Below are positions 41,442-51,268 of a DNA stretch of 64,000 bases, one piece after another. Below the pieces are notes generated by a model that was not told the DNA's origin, did no database searches, and saw only the letters and a list, made by a program, of their open reading frames with translations. The DNA lies in NCBI RefSeq assembly GCF_048020265.1, contig NZ_CP171843.1, positions 2,046,001 to 2,110,000 of the forward strand, read 5' to 3'. This DNA comes from Limnohabitans_A sp048020265 (lineage in GTDB: Bacteria > Pseudomonadota > Gammaproteobacteria > Burkholderiales > Burkholderiaceae_C). Numbering within the stretch: the first letter of the stretch is position 1; every line of letters starts with the position of its first letter. The position numbers and the translations under genes are program-made.

Positions 41442-42428
41442 TCAGATCAGGTGAGCCACGCCAGCTTGCTCATCGGTCAACTCTTTCAGGGTCTTGTCGA
41501 TGCAAGCCTGGCTGAATGCGTCGATTTCCAAGCCTTCAACGACTTTGTATTCGCCGTTTTCGCAGGTGACTGGGAAGCCGAACATGACATCTTTGGGGAT
41601 GCCGTACCAGCCTTGCGATGGGATACCCATGGTGACCCACTTGCCGTTAGTGCCCAAGGCCCAGTCGCGCATGTGGTCGATGGCAGCGTTGGCAGCCGAA
41701 GCAGCCGAAGACAGACCACGGGCTTCGATGATCGCCGCGCCGCGCTTGCCCACGGTGGGCAAGAACACATTGGCATTCCATTCCTGGTCGTTGATCATGG
41801 CCTTGACGGATTCGCCGTTGATGGTGGCGAAACGGTAGTCGGCGTACATGGTGGGCGAGTGGTTGCCCCAAACGCACAGTTTTTCGATGTCGGCCACGGC
41901 TTTGCCGGTCTTGGCAGCGATTTGCGACAAGGCACGGTTGTGGTCCAGACGCAGCATGGCGGTGAAGTTGCCGGGCTTCAAGTCCGGTGCAGCTTTCATG
42001 GCGATGTAGGCATTGGTGTTGGCAGGGTTGCCCACGACCAGCACTTTCACATCACGCGAAGCGACGGCGTTCAGGGCCTTGCCCTGCGCAGTAAAGATGG
42101 CACCGTTGATGGCCAGCAGCTCAGCGCGTTCCATGCCGGGGCCGCGTGGGCGCGAACCGACCAGCAGGGCGTAGTCGGCGTCTTTGAAGGCGGTCATCGG
42201 GTCGCCATGGGCTTCCATGCCGACCAGCAAGGGGAACGCGCAGTCTTCGAGTTCCATCATCACGCCCTTGAGCGCCTTTTGGGGGCCTTCAACGGGCACT
42301 TCGAGCAATTGCAGGATGACGGGCTGGTCTTTGCCCAGCATTTCGCCGGAGGCGATGCGGAACAACAATGCGTAACCGATTTGACCTGCTGCGCCGGTAA
42401 CGGCAACGCGGACGGGCTTTTTGCTCAT
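41442..42428 (-). CDS. mdh: Malate dehydrogenase
   Basis: Mdh oxidises malate to oxaloacetate with NAD. The 328-residue product starts MSKKPVRVAVTGAAGQIGYALLFRIASGEM, with the GAAGQIG nucleotide-binding loop. It has GSRPRGPGMERAELL with substrate arginines and VWGNHSPTMYADY with the catalytic histidine. This is the LDH-like type common in betaproteobacteria. The ATG at 42428 is the conserved start, and the frame to 42551 is an open extension. It heads the mdh-acnB run and has a good promoter at 42566-42595. Confidence 0.98.
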   Translation of the reverse strand: MSKKPVRVAVTGAAGQIGYALLFRIASGEMLGKDQPVILQLLEVPVEGPQKALKGVMMELEDCAFPLLVGMEAHGDPMTAFKDADYALLVGSRPRGPGMERAELLAINGAIFTAQGKALNAVASRDVKVLVVGNPANTNAYIAMKAAPDLKPGNFTAMLRLDHNRALSQIAAKTGKAVADIEKLCVWGNHSPTMYADYRFATINGESVKAMINDQEWNANVFLPTVGKRGAAIIEARGLSSAASAANAAIDHMRDWALGTNGKWVTMGIPSQGWYGIPKDVMFGFPVTCENGEYKVVEGLEIDAFSQACIDKTLKELTDEQAGVAHLI

Positions 42429-42565
42429 GGTGGAAAACTCCAGAAGGTTGAAAACAAGGGCTGCAGTGCTGTACTGACCACTTTTGTCAGCAAGACTGTC
42501 CGGCTGGCCGGACCCGCGCCCACAAGTCCCGCAAAACAGGCATGAACGCAAGCAAACAGCGCAGA

Positions 42566-42595
42566 AGTGTACCCGCGAAAACCCTGAATCGTCAA
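42566..42595 (-). promoter_or_regulatory. mdh promoter
   Basis: On the minus strand TTGACG (-35, complement of 42590-42595) and TACACT (-10, complement of 42566-42571) are 18 bases apart. The leader of about 130 bases contains a GTCCGG/CCGGAC hairpin (42498-42503 with 42508-42513). The 12-bp palindrome lies 12 bases upstream of the -35. Confidence 0.55.
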
Positions 42596-42596
42596 T

Positions 42597-42624
42597 TTGT
42601 CTTATGTCTTATATAAGATATGAT
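42597..42624 (+). promoter_or_regulatory. GntR gene promoter with operator in the spacer
   Basis: TTGTCT (42597-42602) and TATGAT (42619-42624) are separated by 16 bases. The palindrome at 42607-42618 fills the spacer, a layout suited to autorepression. Confidence 0.5.
42607..42618. promoter_or_regulatory. Palindromic operator-like site TCTTATATAAGA, mdh/GntR divergent region
   Basis: A perfect 12-bp palindrome, preceded by a partial direct copy CTTATG at 42601-42606. It sits between the divergent mdh and GntR promoters and is identical to the site at 23938-23949. It is likely the binding site of the adjacent GntR-family protein, though this is not shown. Confidence 0.6.
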
Positions 42625-42668
42625 GTGCCACCTGACGCGCAACTGACCCGCACGCCAGAATCCAACCC

Positions 42669-43454
42669 ATGAACAACACTTCCCCATTGGCCGACAACAG
42701 CTCCCCCGCGACCGACACGTCAGCGCCAACGCCAGCATTCAGCCCGCTTTACCAGCAAATCAAGGGCTTGATTCTGCAGAATCTGCAATCAGGCGAGTGG
42801 AAGCCCGGCGAATCCATCCCCAGTGAAATGGAACTTGCCGCCCGCTACCGGGTCAGCCAAGGCACCGTGAGAAAAGCCATCGACGAACTGGCCAGCGACC
42901 ACCTGCTGGTCCGGCGCCAGGGCAAAGGCACTTTTGTGGCCACCCATGCCGAGCACCATGTGCAATACCGATTCCTGAAACTGGTCCCCGACCGTGGCGA
43001 CCTGGACACCGAGGGCCCCGCCCAGCGTGAAATCGTGGATTGCAAACGGCTTCGGGCCACCGCCGACATTGCTCGGGCGCTGGCCCTAAGAACTGGGGAC
43101 ACCGTCTTGCAAGTTCGCCGCGTACTTTCATTTGCGGGAATGCCTACCATTTTGGAAGACTTGTGGCTGCCTGCCGCACCCTTCAAAGGCCTGACCGCTG
43201 AACGACTCGCCGACTACCATGGGCCCATGTACGCGCTGTTTGAGACCGAGTTTGGCGTGCGAATGGTCCGCGCTGACGAGAAAATTCGTGCCGTCCTGCC
43301 CGATGCCACCCAAAGCGAGCTGCTCAAAGTGAATCCCGGCACCCCACTGCTGAGCGTGGAAAGGGTGGCATTTACCTACAACGACACCCCCATGGAGCTG
43401 CGCCGAGGCTTTTACCGTACCGAAAATCACCACTATTACAACGCCTTGAGCTGA
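42669..43454 (+). CDS. GntR-family regulator with UTRA domain (HutC subfamily)
   Basis: The 261-residue protein has a winged helix-turn-helix at about residues 29-95 (YQQIKGLILQNLQSG, PSEMELAARYRVSQGTVRKA, RRQGKGTFVA) and a UTRA ligand domain at about 115-255. HutC-type regulators bind small metabolites such as amino acids, sugars or organic acids. Its place between mdh and sdhC, and a palindrome within its own promoter, suggest it is autoregulated and controls TCA genes. The effector is unknown. The first 22 residues are Ser/Thr/Pro-rich, and no Shine-Dalgarno sequence is evident before the ATG. Confidence 0.88.
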   Translation: MNNTSPLADNSSPATDTSAPTPAFSPLYQQIKGLILQNLQSGEWKPGESIPSEMELAARYRVSQGTVRKAIDELASDHLLVRRQGKGTFVATHAEHHVQYRFLKLVPDRGDLDTEGPAQREIVDCKRLRATADIARALALRTGDTVLQVRRVLSFAGMPTILEDLWLPAAPFKGLTAERLADYHGPMYALFETEFGVRMVRADEKIRAVLPDATQSELLKVNPGTPLLSVERVAFTYNDTPMELRRGFYRTENHHYYNALS

Positions 43455-43527
43455 CAGGCCTGAAATGCACAAAAGATCTCCCAGCGCGTGTCGTGTGCAA
43501 TGCTCATGTCAGTTTGTTGCGTTGCAA

Positions 43528-43533
43528 TAGAAT
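43528..43533 (+). promoter_or_regulatory. Possible sdhC -10 box
   Basis: TAGAAT lies 52 bases before the sdhC start in the gap after the GntR gene. The -35 region is poor, and no copy of the TCTTATATAAGA palindrome is present here. Confidence 0.3.
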
Positions 43534-43585
43534 CCACCGGTTTGTGATCCAAATTACGAACGCGTTACACCCAGAAAGTACCCAC

Positions 43586-44017
43586 ATGACTGAACTCGCC
43601 CGAAAGCGGCCTGAATTCCGCAACATCAACGCCTTGAAAGATTTGCCGACGTACCGCCTCCCGGCGGCAGGCATCGTCTCCATCCTGCACCGCATCAGCG
43701 GCTTCCTGATGTTTTTGCTGATGCCCCTCATCATCTGGATGTTTGACAGTTCGATCACTTCGGAAATCTCTTTCGCCAAGTTGTCGGCCGCATTCAACGT
43801 CGGCCTCGGTTTCGTGCCCGGCTGGTTCATGAAGCTGGTGGCGCTGGCGCTGATCTGGGCGTACCTGCACCACTTCATTGCCGGTCTGCGTCACCTGTAC
43901 ATGGACATCTGCCATGCCGTCACCAAAGAATTCGGCAAATCCTCTGCCATCGTCACCCTGGTGCTCAGCATCGGCCTGACTGCTGTGCTCGGCGCCAAGA
44001 TGTTTGGTTTGTACTGA
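43586..44017 (+). CDS. sdhC: Succinate dehydrogenase cytochrome b556 subunit
   Basis: SdhC is one of two membrane anchors of complex II and helps bind heme b and quinone. The 143-residue product begins MTELARKRPEFRNINALKDL and has the SdhC signature YRLPAAGIVSILHRISGFLMF. Three hydrophobic helices follow, the second with HHFIAGLRHLYMD carrying a conserved histidine. ATG 43586 is chosen on this N-terminus. Confidence 0.95.
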   Translation: MTELARKRPEFRNINALKDLPTYRLPAAGIVSILHRISGFLMFLLMPLIIWMFDSSITSEISFAKLSAAFNVGLGFVPGWFMKLVALALIWAYLHHFIAGLRHLYMDICHAVTKEFGKSSAIVTLVLSIGLTAVLGAKMFGLY

Positions 44018-44048
44018 TCTGCCCCATAACAACAAAGGAAACTGACCT

Positions 44049-44414
44049 ATGTCCGTGAACTACGGCTCCAAACGCATCGTGACCGGTGCTGGCTACGGCT
44101 TCCGTGACTGGCTCGCGCAACGCGTGACCGGCACCCTGATGGCCCTCTTTACCGTGATCTTGCTGGCCCAGGTGATCTTCACCGCTGGCCCCATCGGCTA
44201 CGAAGAATGGGCTGGCATTTTTGCTTCCCAGTGGATGAAGGTTTTGACCTTCTCCGTCATCCTTTCCCTGCTGTACCACGTCTGGGTGGGCATGCGTGAC
44301 ATCTGGATGGATTACGTCAAACCACTGGCTGTGCGCCTGGTCTTGCACGTTTTCACCCTCGTCTGGCTGGTCGGCTGTGCCGGCTGGGCTGTTCAGGCCC
44401 TATGGCGCCTGTAA
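44049..44414 (+). CDS. sdhD: Succinate dehydrogenase hydrophobic membrane anchor subunit
   Basis: SdhD pairs with SdhC to anchor complex II. The 121-residue protein has GYGFRDWLAQRVTGTLMALF at the first helix and YHVWVGMRDIWMDYVKP with a histidine and acidic residues near the heme and quinone site. Three membrane segments are evident. It is 31 bases after sdhC and 54 before sdhA. Confidence 0.95.
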   Translation: MSVNYGSKRIVTGAGYGFRDWLAQRVTGTLMALFTVILLAQVIFTAGPIGYEEWAGIFASQWMKVLTFSVILSLLYHVWVGMRDIWMDYVKPLAVRLVLHVFTLVWLVGCAGWAVQALWRL

Positions 44415-44468
44415 CGCGTCAGCCCTTCGCCTGTCATTGCGCTGAAACCACACCAACCAAGTTAAACC

Positions 44469-46274
44469 ATGAGCTATACCAAAGACAAAATCACCACCCG
44501 CAAGTTTGACGTCGTGATCGTCGGCGCCGGTGGTTCGGGCATGCGTGCCTCGCTGCAGCTGGCCCGTGCTGGCCTCAATGTCGCCGTCCTGTCCAAAGTG
44601 TTCCCGACCCGCTCGCACACCGTGGCGGCTCAAGGCGGCATCGGTGCAAGCCTGGGCAACATGTCCGACGACAACTGGCACTACCACTTCTACGACACCA
44701 TCAAGGGCTCCGACTGGCTCGGCGACCAGGATGCGATCGAGTTCATGTGCCGCGAAGCGCCCAAGGTCGTGTACGACCTGGAGCACATGGGCATGCCTTT
44801 TGACCGCAACCCGGACGGCACGATTTACCAGCGCCCCTTTGGCGGCCACACCGCCAACTACGGCGAAAAGCCTGTGCAACGCGCTTGCGCTGCGGCTGAC
44901 CGCACCGGCCACGCCATGCTGCACACCTTGTACCAGCAAAACGTCGCCGCCAAAACCAGCTTCTTTGTGGAGTGGATGGCGCTGGACCTGATCCGCGACG
45001 CCGAAGGCGACGTGGTCGGTGTGACCGCTCTGGAGATGGAAACCGGCGACCTGCACGTCCTGCACGCCAAAACCGTGCTGATGGCCACCGGCGGCGCAGG
45101 CCGCATTTACGCCGCCTCCACCAACGCCTTCATCAACACCGGTGACGGCCTGGGCATGGCAGCACGCGCTGGCATCCCCTTGGAAGACATGGAGTTCTGG
45201 CAATTCCACCCCACTGGCGTGGCCGGTGCTGGCGTGTTGTTGACCGAAGGCTGCCGTGGCGAAGGCGCGATCTTGCTCAACAGCAATGGCGAGCGCTTCA
45301 TGGAACGTTATGCGCCCACCCTGAAAGACCTGGCCCCGCGTGACTTCGTGTCCCGCTGCATGGACCAGGAAATCAAGGAAGGCCGTGGCTGTGGCCCGAA
45401 CAAAGACTACGTGCTGCTCAAGCTGGACCACTTGGGCTCTGACACCATCCACAAACGACTGCCTTCGGTGTACGAAATCGGCGTGAACTTCGCCAACGTC
45501 GACATCACCAAAGAGCCGATCCCCGTGGTGCCCACCATCCACTACCAAATGGGCGGTATCCCCACCAACATCAACGGCCAGGTCGTGACGCAAACCGCCA
45601 CCGACCACAACGCCGTGGTCAACGGTTTGTATGCCGTGGGCGAATGCTCTTGCGTGTCGGTGCACGGCGCCAACCGCCTGGGCACCAACTCGCTGCTCGA
45701 CTTGCTGGTGTTCGGCCGTGCTGCCGGCAACCACATCGTCGACTTCGCCTCCAAGACCAAGTCGCACAAGCCTTTGCCCGCCGACGCTGCAGACTACACG
45801 CTGAGCCGCTTGAACAAGCTCGAAGGCCGTGGCGGCGAATACGCCCAGGACGTAGCCAACGACATGCGCGCCACCATGCAGCAACACGCGGGTGTGTTCC
45901 GCACCCAAGCCTCGATGGACGAAGGCGTGCAAAAGATCGCCGCCATCCGCGAGCGCGTCAATGCGATTGGCCTGAAAGACACTTCCAAAGTGTTCAACAC
46001 CGCCCGCATCGAAGCCCTGGAGGTGGACAACCTGATCGAGAGCGCACAAGCCACCATGGTGTCTGCCGCTGCCCGCCGTGAGTGCCGTGGTGCCCATACC
46101 GTGAGCGACTACGAGCGCCCCGTGGACGACGCCGTGGCCCCACTGGGTCGCGACGACGCCAACTGGATGAAGCACACCCTGTGGCACAGCGCATCCAACA
46201 GCCTGACCTACAAGCCTGTGAAGCTCAAGCCCCTCACGGTGGACTCGGTGCCGCCCAAGGTTCGCACGTTCTAA
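44469..46274 (+). CDS. sdhA: Succinate dehydrogenase flavoprotein subunit
   Basis: SdhA oxidises succinate to fumarate with covalently bound FAD. The 601-residue product has the dinucleotide-binding VIVGAGGSGMRASLQLA and the flavin-attachment histidine in RSHTVAAQGGIGASLGN. It also has the active-site segments HPTGVAGAGVLLTEGCRGEGA and GECSCVSVHGANRLGTNSLLD. It is the third gene of sdhCDABE. Confidence 0.98.
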   Translation: MSYTKDKITTRKFDVVIVGAGGSGMRASLQLARAGLNVAVLSKVFPTRSHTVAAQGGIGASLGNMSDDNWHYHFYDTIKGSDWLGDQDAIEFMCREAPKVVYDLEHMGMPFDRNPDGTIYQRPFGGHTANYGEKPVQRACAAADRTGHAMLHTLYQQNVAAKTSFFVEWMALDLIRDAEGDVVGVTALEMETGDLHVLHAKTVLMATGGAGRIYAASTNAFINTGDGLGMAARAGIPLEDMEFWQFHPTGVAGAGVLLTEGCRGEGAILLNSNGERFMERYAPTLKDLAPRDFVSRCMDQEIKEGRGCGPNKDYVLLKLDHLGSDTIHKRLPSVYEIGVNFANVDITKEPIPVVPTIHYQMGGIPTNINGQVVTQTATDHNAVVNGLYAVGECSCVSVHGANRLGTNSLLDLLVFGRAAGNHIVDFASKTKSHKPLPADAADYTLSRLNKLEGRGGEYAQDVANDMRATMQQHAGVFRTQASMDEGVQKIAAIRERVNAIGLKDTSKVFNTARIEALEVDNLIESAQATMVSAAARRECRGAHTVSDYERPVDDAVAPLGRDDANWMKHTLWHSASNSLTYKPVKLKPLTVDSVPPKVRTF

Positions 46275-46337
46275 AGATTGTCTGGACCGCGCACTCCAAG
46301 TGGCGGTCAACCACCCGAATACACCAGGAGTTCTTTC

Positions 46338-47042
46338 ATGACCCTACGCACTTTCCAGATCTACCGCTACGACCCTGACAAGGACGCCAAGCCTTACATG
46401 CAAACCATCCAGGTCGAACTGGACGGCAATGAACGCATGCTGCTCGACGCCCTGATGAAGCTCAAGGCCGTAGACCCCAGCATTTCCTTCCGCCGCTCCT
46501 GCCGCGAAGGTGTGTGTGGCTCTGACGCGATGAACATCAACGGCAAAAACGGCCTGGCGTGTCTCACCAACATGAACACCCTGCCCGGCACCATTGTGCT
46601 CAAGCCCCTGCCCGGCCTGCCCGTGATCCGCGACGTGATCGTGGACATGACCCAGTTCTTCAAGCAGTACCACTCGATCAAGCCCTACTTGATCAACAGC
46701 ACCATCCCGCCTGAGACCGAGCGCCTGCAAAGCCCGGAAGAGCGTGACGAGCTCAACGGTTTGTACGAATGCATCTTGTGCGCCAGCTGCTCGACCAGCT
46801 GCCCCAGCTTCTGGTGGAACCCCGACAAGTTCGTGGGCCCCGCTGGTTTGCTGCAGGCTTACCGCTTCATTGCCGACAGCCGCGACGAAGCCACCGCTGA
46901 GCGCTTGGACAACCTGGAAGACCCTTACCGTTTGTTCCGCTGCCACACCATCATGAACTGCGTCGATGTCTGCCCCAAGGGTCTGAACCCCACCAAGGCC
47001 ATCGGCAAGATCAAAGAGATGATGGTTCGCCGCGCCGTCTGA
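46338..47042 (+). CDS. sdhB: Succinate dehydrogenase iron-sulfur subunit
   Basis: SdhB passes electrons from FAD to quinone. The 234-residue product has the [2Fe-2S] cluster at Cys55, Cys60 and Cys75, with Asp63 in the fourth position as in E. coli. The [4Fe-4S]/[3Fe-4S] motifs are CILCASCSTSCP and CHTIMNCVDVCPKG. AGGAG precedes ATG 46338. The stop shares one base with the sdhE start. Confidence 0.98.
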   Translation: MTLRTFQIYRYDPDKDAKPYMQTIQVELDGNERMLLDALMKLKAVDPSISFRRSCREGVCGSDAMNINGKNGLACLTNMNTLPGTIVLKPLPGLPVIRDVIVDMTQFFKQYHSIKPYLINSTIPPETERLQSPEERDELNGLYECILCASCSTSCPSFWWNPDKFVGPAGLLQAYRFIADSRDEATAERLDNLEDPYRLFRCHTIMNCVDVCPKGLNPTKAIGKIKEMMVRRAV

Positions 47043-47350
47043 TGACTGTTACCCCCATCCTGGAAGACGCATCGCTGGTCGGCGCTGACCGCCTCGCCCC
47101 TTTGAGCGAGCGGTCGCTGAGCAAGCTGCGCTGGCGCAGCCGACGCGGTCTGCTCGAAAACGATCTGTTCATCGAGCGCTTCTTCAACCGGCACGCTGCT
47201 TGCTTGACGGTTGGTCAGGCCCGGGGGATGTACGTGCTGATGGACCTGTCAGACAACGATCTCATGGACTTGCTGTTGCGCCGCAAGGAATTGCAACCCG
47301 AGATCAGCACCGAAGAGGTGCGCGAAGTCCTGGACATGCTGAGAGCGTGA
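47042..47350 (+). CDS. sdhE: FAD assembly factor SdhE
   Basis: SdhE promotes covalent flavinylation of SdhA. The 102-residue product contains KLRWRSRRGLLENDLFIERFF, including the RGxxExD-type motif RRGLLENDL of the family. It overlaps the sdhB stop by one base (TGATG), which suggests coupled translation, and precedes gltA by 41 bases. Confidence 0.95.
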   Translation: MTVTPILEDASLVGADRLAPLSERSLSKLRWRSRRGLLENDLFIERFFNRHAACLTVGQARGMYVLMDLSDNDLMDLLLRRKELQPEISTEEVREVLDMLRA

Positions 47351-47391
47351 ACCGAACTGGTTCGCACCTGGAAATTTAGAGGAAACCCACC

Positions 47392-48690
<1,299 letters not shown>

Positions 48691-48710
48691 TCGGTTTTCA
48701 ACCGAATCCA

Positions 48711-48737
48711 AAAGCCCGCCGGAATGCGGGCTTTTTT
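48711..48737 (+). terminator. Terminator of the sdhCDABE-gltA operon
   Basis: AAAGCCCGC (48711-48719) pairs with GCGGGCTTT (48726-48734) around CGGAAT and is followed by T residues. It lies 20 bases after the gltA stop. Confidence 0.9.
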
Positions 48738-49016
48738 CATGGTCAAAGCCAAGCCCGTGTCGGCAAACCGAATTGACCCCCACTGATGCGTCAAGTCAAA
48801 ACAACTTGAGTGGCTGGGGGTAGGGGCTGACAGGCCGATTTGCTGGCGCGAAGCGACTGATGAGACCTGGCAGCCCCTGCCCACAGACGCGCAAGTCCCC
48901 GCAACGGCCTGATCTCGTTCAAGCAAGTCCCCACAGAGACCTCAGGCCCTGGAAAGCAGCCCAGGATACCGCCCTCTATCCGCATAAAATGGCAAGCTGC
49001 ACAGCAAGGAAGCTCC
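48738..49016 (+). other. Upstream region of leuC
   Basis: No coding sequence is supported here. A nested stem is possible: CCCCCA (48777-48782) with TGGGGG (48815-48820), enclosing CAAGT/ACTTG (48792-48796 with 48804-48808). A CATAAAAT near 48983 could be a -10 for leuC, though the -35 is weak. AAGGAAG before the leuC ATG is a clear ribosome-binding site. No leucine-rich leader peptide was found. Confidence 0.4.
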
Positions 49017-50438
49017 ATGGCACGCACGCTTTACGACAAGATCTGGGACGAACACGTCGTCCACACCGAAGAAGACGGCACCTCCGTCCTCTACATCGAC
49101 CGCCATCTGGTGCACGAAGTCACCAGTCCCCAAGCTTTTGAAGGCCTGCGCCAAGCCGGCCGCAAAGTCTGGCGCGTGAGCTCCATCGTGGCCACCGCTG
49201 ACCACAACACCCCGACCACCGGCTGGGAACTGGGCTACGACGGCATCACAGACCCGATCAGCAAAGAACAAATCACCACGCTCGACGCGAACATGAAAGA
49301 AACCGGTTCGGCCGCGTTCTTTCCTTTCCTGTCCAAGCGCCAAGGCATCGTGCACGTCATTGGCCCTGAAAACGGCGCCACCCTGCCCGGCATGACCGTG
49401 GTCTGCGGCGACTCGCACACCTCCACCCACGGCGCGTTTGGCGCATTGGCCCACGGCATCGGCACCTCCGAAGTCGAACACGTCATGGCCACCCAAACTC
49501 TGCTGGCCAAAAAAGCCAAGAACATGCTGGTCAAGGTCGAGGGCACGCTGGCCAAAGGCCTCACGGGCAAAGACATCGTGCTGGCCATCATCGGCAAGAT
49601 CGGCACCGCAGGCGGCACCGGCTACACCATCGAATTCGCAGGCTCGGCCATCCGCGCTTTGAGCATGGAAGGCCGCATGACGGTTTGCAACATGGCCATC
49701 GAAGCCGGGGCACGCGCGGGTCTGGTGGCGGTGGACGAGAAAACCATCGAGTACGTCAAAGGCAGACTGCTCTCGCCCACGGGCGTCGAGTGGGACCAGG
49801 CCGTGGCCTACTGGAAGACCCTGCAGTCCGACCCCAGTGCGCACTTTGACGCGGTGGTCGAGCTGGACGCCAGCGCCATCGTGCCGCAGGTCACCTGGGG
49901 CACCTCGCCCGAGATGGTGCTGGGCATCGACGGCCACACGCCCGACCCGGACAAGGAAAAAGACGACGTCAAGCGCGATGCCATCGAACGCGCCCTGACC
50001 TACATGGGCCTGCAGCCCGGCAAGGCGCTGTCCGACATCACCATCGACAAGGTCTTCATCGGTTCGTGCACCAACAGCCGCATCGAAGACATGCGTGAAG
50101 CCGCGGCCATCGTCAAAAAGCTGGGCCAGAAAGTCGCCAAGAACGTCAAGCTGGCCATGGTCGTGCCCGGTTCGGGCTTGGTCAAGGAACAAGCCGAGCG
50201 CGAAGGCCTGCATGAGATCTTCAAGGCCGCAGGCTTTGAATGGCGCGAACCCGGCTGCTCCATGTGCCTGGCCATGAACGCCGACCGCCTCGAGCCCGGC
50301 GAGCGCTGCGCCTCGACCAGCAACCGCAACTTCGAAGGCCGTCAGGGCGCGGGTGGGCGCACCCACCTGGTCAGCCCCGCCATGGCTGCTGCTGCGGCCG
50401 TGCACGGCCACTTTGTCGACATCCGCAAATTCGCCTGA
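49017..50438 (+). CDS. leuC: 3-isopropylmalate dehydratase large subunit
   Basis: LeuC with LeuD isomerises 2-isopropylmalate to 3-isopropylmalate in leucine synthesis. The 473-residue product starts MARTLYDKIWDEHVV and has the [4Fe-4S] cysteines in CGDSHTSTHGAFGALAHGIG, FIGSCTNSRIEDM and EPGCSMCLAMN. It is followed 17 bases later by a small lipoprotein gene and then leuD and leuB. Confidence 0.98.
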   Translation: MARTLYDKIWDEHVVHTEEDGTSVLYIDRHLVHEVTSPQAFEGLRQAGRKVWRVSSIVATADHNTPTTGWELGYDGITDPISKEQITTLDANMKETGSAAFFPFLSKRQGIVHVIGPENGATLPGMTVVCGDSHTSTHGAFGALAHGIGTSEVEHVMATQTLLAKKAKNMLVKVEGTLAKGLTGKDIVLAIIGKIGTAGGTGYTIEFAGSAIRALSMEGRMTVCNMAIEAGARAGLVAVDEKTIEYVKGRLLSPTGVEWDQAVAYWKTLQSDPSAHFDAVVELDASAIVPQVTWGTSPEMVLGIDGHTPDPDKEKDDVKRDAIERALTYMGLQPGKALSDITIDKVFIGSCTNSRIEDMREAAAIVKKLGQKVAKNVKLAMVVPGSGLVKEQAEREGLHEIFKAAGFEWREPGCSMCLAMNADRLEPGERCASTSNRNFEGRQGAGGRTHLVSPAMAAAAAVHGHFVDIRKFA

Positions 50439-50455
50439 ACCCAAGGAGCCTGGTC

Positions 50456-50584
50456 ATGAAAACACTGATTCGCCTGACCCTGATCGCCAGCCTGCTGAGC
50501 CTGGCCGCGTGCAACACCGTGCGCGGCATTGGCCAGGACATCGAAAAACTGGGCTCCACCATCGAAGGCGCTGCCAAGAAATAA
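50456..50584 (+). CDS. Entericidin-like small lipoprotein
   Basis: The 42-residue peptide has a signal with lipobox LAAC and lipidation at Cys19 (SLAACNTVRG). A short mature part follows, GIGQDIEKLGSTIEGAAKK, which matches the entericidin A/B pattern. Entericidins are small envelope lipoproteins, some described as an antidote/toxin pair. Only one gene is present here and its role is unknown. AAGGAG precedes the ATG. It lies between leuC and leuD (4 bases before leuD), so it is probably cotranscribed with the leucine genes. Confidence 0.85.
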   Translation: MKTLIRLTLIASLLSLAACNTVRGIGQDIEKLGSTIEGAAKK

Positions 50585-50588
50585 AGCC

Positions 50589-51242
50589 ATGCAAAAATTC
50601 ACTTTACTCAAAGGCCTGGTGGCCCCGATGGACCGCGCGAACGTGGACACCGACGCCATCATCCCCAAGCAATTCCTCAAGTCGATCCGCAAAACCGGCT
50701 TTGGCCCCAACCTGTTCGATGAATGGCGCTACCTGGACGTGGGCTACCCCGGCCAGGACCCGGCCAGCCGCAAGCCCAACCCGGACTTCGTGCTCAACCA
50801 GCCGCGCTATCAGGGCGCCAGCATCCTGCTGGCCCGCAAGAACTTCGGCTGCGGTTCATCGCGTGAACACGCCCCCTGGGCCATCGACCAGTACGGCTTT
50901 CGCTGCGTGATCGCACCCAGCTTTGCCGACATCTTCTTCAACAACTGCTTCAAAAACGGCCTGCTGCCCATCGTGTTGCCCGAAGCCGTGGTGGCCCAAC
51001 TGTTTGACGAAGTCGCCGCCTTCCCCGGCTACGAACTCACGGTGGACCTGGAGCGTCAAGTCATCGTGCGCCCGCAAGCCGAAGAAATTCCGTTCGAGGT
51101 GCAAGCCTTCCGCAAGTACTGCCTGCTCAACGGTCTGGACGACATCGGCCTGACCCTGCGCCATGCCGACAAGATCAAGGCATTTGAAGCCGAGCGCCTG
51201 GCCACCAAGCCTTGGTTGGCCCACACCGCCGTCAACGCCTAA
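50589..51242 (+). CDS. leuD: 3-isopropylmalate dehydratase small subunit
   Basis: LeuD provides the swivel domain of isopropylmalate isomerase. The 217-residue product starts MQKFTLLKGLVAPMDRANVDTDAIIPKQFL and has KNFGCGSSREHAPWAI, the substrate-binding segment. The ATG is 4 bases after the lipoprotein stop, and longer in-frame starts overlap that gene. It is followed 26 bases later by leuB. Confidence 0.97.
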   Translation: MQKFTLLKGLVAPMDRANVDTDAIIPKQFLKSIRKTGFGPNLFDEWRYLDVGYPGQDPASRKPNPDFVLNQPRYQGASILLARKNFGCGSSREHAPWAIDQYGFRCVIAPSFADIFFNNCFKNGLLPIVLPEAVVAQLFDEVAAFPGYELTVDLERQVIVRPQAEEIPFEVQAFRKYCLLNGLDDIGLTLRHADKIKAFEAERLATKPWLAHTAVNA

Positions 51243-51268
51243 GCCCTCAAGAACACACGAGAGTCCCC

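Noticed and set aside
42429..42551. A 41-residue N-terminal extension of Mdh
   Set aside because: The conserved Mdh N-terminus begins at 42428, and the extension lies in the predicted untranslated leader.
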